The position numbers and the translations under genes were made by a program. 26,933 bases of DNA from Planctomycetaceae bacterium (GTDB lineage Bacteria > Planctomycetota > Planctomycetia > Planctomycetales > Planctomycetaceae): NCBI GenBank assembly GCA_020638955.1, contig JACKHO010000013.1, positions 1 to 26,933 of the forward strand, written 5' to 3'. Positions 23,298-26,933 of this stretch are shown here, one piece after another; the stretch's first letter is position 1; the number at the start of each line of letters is the position of its first letter. The notes under the pieces are model-generated. The model made no database searches and was not told the DNA's origin. It worked only from the letters and a program-made list of their open reading frames with translations.

Positions 23298-24818
23298 ATG
23301 GATGACATGCCACAGGCTTATCAGGACTTGGTTCAGGAACTGCAGTCGATTGCCGTGTTGCGGTCCTGTGCGTCAGTGCTGAGTTGGGATGAGCAAACGT
23401 ACTTGCCGCCCGAAGCAGCCGAATACCGTGCGGAACAGCTCTCGCTGCTGGCAGGCATGTCACACGACCGGGCCACGTCACCCAAGATCGGCGAATGGTT
23501 GGAGCAGTTAACGGACGAGGCCGCGCTGGGAGGATCTGAGAGTGTCGCCGCTGCGAACGTCCGCGAAGCGAAACGGGGGTATGAACGGTCTACGAAACTC
23601 CCCAGGCGTCTGGTGGAAGAACTTTCACGCGTGGGGACACTCTCACAACAGGCGTGGATTACAGCCCGGAAGAACGACGACTACGAAACGTTTAAGCCGT
23701 GGCTGACGAAAATGATCGCACTGAAACGCGAAGAAGCGGCAGCACTCGGCAGTGAAAGTGGTCTCGCCTACGACGCACTTCTGGACGACTACGAACCGGG
23801 TGCGACAACGGAAATTGTCAGTCAGGCGTTTCAGCAACTGCGCGAACAGCTGGTTGAACTCGTCGCAGCCATTCGAGACTCAGGTGTTGAGCCGCAGCAT
23901 GAAATTCTCACACGGCGTTATCCTACCGAAACGCAACGTCAATTGGGCCTGCATGCGGCGAAAGCCATTGGATTCTCGTTCGAATCCGGTCGCCTCGATG
24001 TGTCAGCGCATCCGATGTGCTGCACGCTTGGCCCTCGCGACTGTCGATTGACCACACGCTATGACGAGAAGCATTTCCCCGGAGCGTTCTTCGGCACACT
24101 GCACGAAGCGGGGCACGGTATTTACGAGCAGGGACTGGACAGTAGTGCTTACGGACTGGCGAGCGGCGAAGCGTGCTCGCTCGGGATTCATGAGTCACAG
24201 TCACGCATGTGGGAGAACCTCGTCGGACGCAGCATGGCGTTCTGGGAGCATTTCTATCCGGAAACCCAGCAGTTGTTCCCGGAAGCTTTGAGTGATGTTG
24301 ATCTCGCTACGTTCTACGGGGCCATCAACGACGTACGTCCCACCTGGATTCGTGTCGAAGCAGATGAGGTGACGTACAATTTGCACATCATGCTGCGGTT
24401 TGAAATTGAGCAGGCTCTCATTGCGGGAGATCTCTCCGCCGAAGAACTCCCAGACGTTTGGAACAAAACGTTCCACTCCTACTTTGGCATGACGCCGCCC
24501 ACGCACGCATTGGGTTGTCTGCAGGATGTCCACTGGAGCATTGGCCTGTTTGGGTACTTCCCGACGTATGCTTTGGGGAATATGTACGCTTCACAAATCT
24601 TCCAGCAGGCGGGAACCGAGTTGGGAGACCTGCCAACCATGTTCCGAAAAGGCGAGTTTACGCCTTTGAAAGAATGGTTGAACAAGAATGTTCATGCCCA
24701 CGGTCGCTACTATCGAGCACCGCAGCTCGTGGAGAAGATTACCGGCACTCCGTTCTCCGCCGAACCACTGGTGAACCATTTGAGGTCGAAGTTTGGGCCG
24801 CTTTATGGGCTCGGGTAA
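23298..24818 (+). CDS. M32 family carboxypeptidase (Taq type)
   Basis: This 506-aa cytoplasmic zinc metallocarboxypeptidase has the full-length M32 layout. The zinc site H269-E270-A-G-H273 is clear and the third ligand is E299 (H-E-S-Q-S-R-x-W-E-N). The family's D-E-Q-T segment near residue 31 and T-R-Y-D-E-K/H-F just before the zinc motif are present, as is I-R-V-E-A-D-E-V-T-Y-N-L-H. It removes C-terminal residues from peptides with broad specificity. AAGGA lies about 8 nt before the ATG. It stands 63 nt after the membrane protein gene and may be transcribed separately. A hairpin after the stop (24845-24859) and the shared terminator at 24898-24934 end the unit. Confidence 0.95.
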   Translation: MDDMPQAYQDLVQELQSIAVLRSCASVLSWDEQTYLPPEAAEYRAEQLSLLAGMSHDRATSPKIGEWLEQLTDEAALGGSESVAAANVREAKRGYERSTKLPRRLVEELSRVGTLSQQAWITARKNDDYETFKPWLTKMIALKREEAAALGSESGLAYDALLDDYEPGATTEIVSQAFQQLREQLVELVAAIRDSGVEPQHEILTRRYPTETQRQLGLHAAKAIGFSFESGRLDVSAHPMCCTLGPRDCRLTTRYDEKHFPGAFFGTLHEAGHGIYEQGLDSSAYGLASGEACSLGIHESQSRMWENLVGRSMAFWEHFYPETQQLFPEALSDVDLATFYGAINDVRPTWIRVEADEVTYNLHIMLRFEIEQALIAGDLSAEELPDVWNKTFHSYFGMTPPTHALGCLQDVHWSIGLFGYFPTYALGNMYASQIFQQAGTELGDLPTMFRKGEFTPLKEWLNKNVHAHGRYYRAPQLVEKITGTPFSAEPLVNHLRSKFGPLYGLG

Positions 24819-24826
24819 TTCCGCAG

Positions 24827-24873
24827 TTGGTTGAAATGGTTGAATGCGGCTTCGCCGCAGTTGAGATAGTTGA
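24827..24873. repeat. GTTGA nonamer repeats around a small hairpin
   Basis: Downstream of the M32 stop, GGTTGAAAT and GGTTGAATG are adjacent, and AGTTGAGAT and AGTTGAGCC follow after a hairpin (TGCGGC at 24845-24850, loop TTC, GCCGCA at 24854-24859). The units have a 9-nt period and share GTTGA with the minus-strand reading of the heptamer array at 13278-13312. The hairpin could help end M32 transcription. Confidence 0.55.
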
Positions 24874-24897
24874 GCCTCCTTCTCTACGAAGAAAAAG

Positions 24898-24934
24898 AAA
24901 GCCGCACGAAGATTCTTGATCCTCGTGCGGCTTT
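24898..24934 (-). terminator. Bidirectional rho-independent terminator
   Basis: AAAGCCGCACGA (24898-24909) and TCGTGCGGCTTT (24923-24934) form a perfect 12-bp stem with a 13-nt loop. On the minus strand it lies 27 nt after the VIT/VWA stop and is followed by TTTCTTTTTCTTC, an excellent T-tract. On the plus strand the stem ends in TTT, so it can also end the M32 transcript. Confidence 0.88.
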
Positions 24935-24961
24935 GGTCGTTACTGTTCCAGCGAGCGAGTC

Positions 24962-26933
24962 CTATTCAATCAGGTAGACCTGACCACGCAGTTTGACGAG
25001 CAAGTTTTCTTCCGGTCCCTGCTGACTCAGCAGGTTATTCTCACTAACCGTGTTTGCCGCAATCAGCTTGAAGTAGTCGTCGGAGAATCGTTGCACAACC
25101 TGGATTTGATCCTTGTCCTTTTCGACATCGACCTCAGCCGTCTCTGGCGTGACGACCAGTTTTCCTCGTTTGTAGAGAGTCTGTACGCCGGAGTTGCGAA
25201 TGACCTCCTCAACTTGAACTGGTCCCGAAACAGGTTGAGCTGCATTTCCGGGAGCTGGGCGACCACCAGCCAGTGCTGGTGCGGGCAGTTGCGCTGAATA
25301 ACCTCCGGCGGCACCAGCCCGATTGGACTGCTTCAGGTTCTGTTTGACCGCACGCTGGGCGAAGGCATCGGCCCCTGATTCCGCTTCCAGTGCCTGCAAA
25401 TTGTCGCGAGCCACAGCAGAGTTACTTGAGAACGCAGCGCCATCCATCGCGAGGCTCGGGACGGTTGTTTCGTCGGCCAGGAACGAAGTATATGGCGTCA
25501 AAATTCCATGTCTTGTCGACAATGCGATTAGCTCATCAACCAGTTCCTGGTTTCGCCCATGCAGATCAAGTTCATCAATGAGTTCCCCAATTCGACGCGT
25601 GGCCCAGAGTTTGGCCACGAACGCCCGCGACTGGCGGTTGGTTTCGTCGGTCAGTTCGCCGTCAAACGTGTACGTTTCCTGACGGTCGCCGACCTTGCCC
25701 GTCAATTTGATGGTGACATCACCGGCGCGCTTGTACCGTCCGACAATGACCAGCTGTTCTCCTTCAAACAAGTCGAATTCACCATCAGGGTAGAGTCGAC
25801 TCACTTTCGGGCCTTTGCCTCCCTCGCGTGATTCAAACGCGACTTTCGCGTGTGACAAAACGGGTGAACTGATGCGGTTGTAAATCTTGGCGACGTGCTC
25901 TTCGATATCTTCGTCGGGCGTTACGTACTCCGAGGTACCAAATCCGTCACGAGAAAGTCGATCCAACAACCGGCTGTTCACATCATGGCCGACACCGAAG
26001 GCCATCATGCGGGCCCGGCAGGTATTTGCCGACTTGGCTGCGGAGGCAATTTGCGTTTCATTTGTAATTCCATTGGTAGGACGACCATCAGTCAGGAAAA
26101 GGACATAAGTGGGCCGCTCATTGTCCTTGAGCATGGAGAGACCCCGAGAAAGTGCCTCGTGAATATTCGTACCACCTCCAGCGTAGAGTCCATCAACATA
26201 CGCCAGCGCCTCTTCACGCGTTTCGTCGTTGTACCGTTCCAGTTCAGGACGGAACTCTTCCACCTTCGAGTCGTACGCCACAATGTTGAACAGGTCGTCC
26301 TTACGTAGATTGTTAAGCACAAATTTTAATGCGTCTCGAGCCTGTTCAATTTTCTTGCCCGACATGCTGCCGGACTTGTCGACGACGAACAGCACGGTTT
26401 TAGCGACACGTTCGTCCATCGCCGCTTTGATTTCGGGACTTGCCAGCAGCAGGAAGTAGCCTTCCTCTTTGCTGTCGTCTTTGAAACTGAGCAGATCCGC
26501 TGAGACATCTCCCTCTTTCGTATCGAAGTACAGGCGGAAGTCACTAGTGGGCACGACGTGCTTCTGACTCAGTATGATGTTCGCCCGCTTCTTACCGTTT
26601 CGCTTAATGCCAATATCATGTGACGGTGAGTAAAGGTTCTTCAGCGCTGTTGAACTGCTGACCGCCAGATTCACAGAAAGTTCGTCGATTGGTCCCGCCG
26701 TGTACTTGGCTGTGCTGAGCGGGAACACGAACTCCGTCAGGTCATGGTCGCGTTTCAGGAGCTGCGAATAGTGCAGCGTCACGGTGCGAGTTTCTCCAGC
26801 GGGAATGGGAAACACGCTGGTCTGAAACATGCCATGACCAATCCATTCCAGCAGGGCGGGATCACGGTTGGCACGGACAATGGCTTCGTAGCGCCGCCGG
26901 GCCTCGTCACGGTTCATCAGTTTCCCGCTCAGC
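24962..26933 (-). CDS. VIT and von Willebrand A domain protein (5' end beyond window)
   Basis: The minus strand is open from 24962 to the window edge, at least 657 codons. Codons before the first ATG (26917) still read L-S-G-K-L, in good agreement with the VIT domain, whose first half is missing here, so the real start lies outside. Counting from that ATG, the rest of VIT (E-A-R-R-R-Y-E...D-P-A-L-L-E) spans about 1-90. The VWA domain starts near 173 with the metal-ion site D180-K-S182-G-S184, completed by G-G-T-N-I and L-T-D-G-R-P. A beta-rich part and a helix follow, then a long Ala/Gly/Pro/Gln linker and a conserved C-terminal strand. Such proteins resemble inter-alpha-trypsin inhibitor heavy chains and probably mediate surface or periplasmic protein binding; the missing N-terminus hides any signal peptide. 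A strong terminator follows. Confidence 0.9.
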   Translation of the reverse strand, partial: LSGKLMNRDEARRRYEAIVRANRDPALLEWIGHGMFQTSVFPIPAGETRTVTLHYSQLLKRDHDLTEFVFPLSTAKYTAGPIDELSVNLAVSSSTALKNLYSPSHDIGIKRNGKKRANIILSQKHVVPTSDFRLYFDTKEGDVSADLLSFKDDSKEEGYFLLLASPEIKAAMDERVAKTVLFVVDKSGSMSGKKIEQARDALKFVLNNLRKDDLFNIVAYDSKVEEFRPELERYNDETREEALAYVDGLYAGGGTNIHEALSRGLSMLKDNERPTYVLFLTDGRPTNGITNETQIASAAKSANTCRARMMAFGVGHDVNSRLLDRLSRDGFGTSEYVTPDEDIEEHVAKIYNRISSPVLSHAKVAFESREGGKGPKVSRLYPDGEFDLFEGEQLVIVGRYKRAGDVTIKLTGKVGDRQETYTFDGELTDETNRQSRAFVAKLWATRRIGELIDELDLHGRNQELVDELIALSTRHGILTPYTSFLADETTVPSLAMDGAAFSSNSAVARDNLQALEAESGADAFAQRAVKQNLKQSNRAGAAGGYSAQLPAPALAGGRPAPGNAAQPVSGPVQVEEVIRNSGVQTLYKRGKLVVTPETAEVDVEKDKDQIQVVQRFSDDYFKLIAANTVSENNLLSQQGPEENLLVKLRGQVYLIE

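Overview
The window looks like a piece of a planctomycete chromosome (class Planctomycetia). The evidence is the gene repertoire: a DUF1559 pseudopilin-like protein with an N-terminal methylation motif, a membrane-tethered Ser/Thr kinase, a zinc-ribbon/HEAT/WD40 protein, Tat-exported Gfo/Idh/MocA oxidoreductase, ThuA and DUF1080 proteins, a VIT/VWA protein and an H4MPT-pathway formyltransferase. I infer this from family knowledge; no marker gene (rRNA, ribosomal protein) is present. I saw no tRNA, rRNA or CRISPR array.

Layout. 1-433 (-): start of a lipoprotein gene that runs off the left edge. 599-1906 (+): exported Gfo/Idh/MocA oxidoreductase. 2089-8699 (+): a kinase, a DUF1559 protein and a 1120-aa zinc-ribbon/HEAT/TM/WD40 protein, with a 120-nt strongly folding element (5135-5254) in front of the last. 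8757-9092 (-): small hypothetical gene. 9339-10187 (+): ThuA. 10237-10629 (-): DUF2007/zinc-ribbon protein. 10808-12512: a decayed KAP-type P-loop NTPase gene between two 70-bp direct repeats that copy the 3' end of the neighbouring methyltransferase gene (12441-13058, -); this is the strongest candidate for something unusual. 13300-14244 (-): aldo/keto reductase. 14349-15536 (+): PlsC-type acyltransferase. 15573-15794 and 15858-16433 (-): small hypothetical protein and a Uma2-like protein. 16538-17488 (+) and 17301-17864 (-): CPBP protease and DMT-like membrane protein whose 3' ends overlap by 188 bp. 18174-19493 (+): two-domain DUF1080 protein with a clear terminator. 19672-23234 (+): FhcD/Ftr formyltransferase, a GT-C-like membrane protein and a small membrane protein, probably co-transcribed. 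23298-24818 (+): M32 carboxypeptidase. 24962-26933 (-): VIT/VWA protein that runs off the right edge; it shares a hairpin terminator with the M32 gene.

How the genes may work together. The Gfo/Idh, ThuA, DUF1080 and aldo/keto reductase genes fit a lifestyle of degrading complex glycans, although they are not one operon. The kinase and the HEAT/WD40 protein share a similar CxxC-x16-CxxC ribbon and may belong to one signalling or scaffold module around the DUF1559 protein (inference). FhcD belongs to H4MPT-linked C1 transfer, but no other gene of that pathway is in the window. Several genes (AKR, Uma2, M32) end in short tandem repeats of 7 or 9 nt at or just after the stop codon. Many start sites were moved from the longest open frame to a start with a better ribosome binding site or a better match to the family N-terminus.
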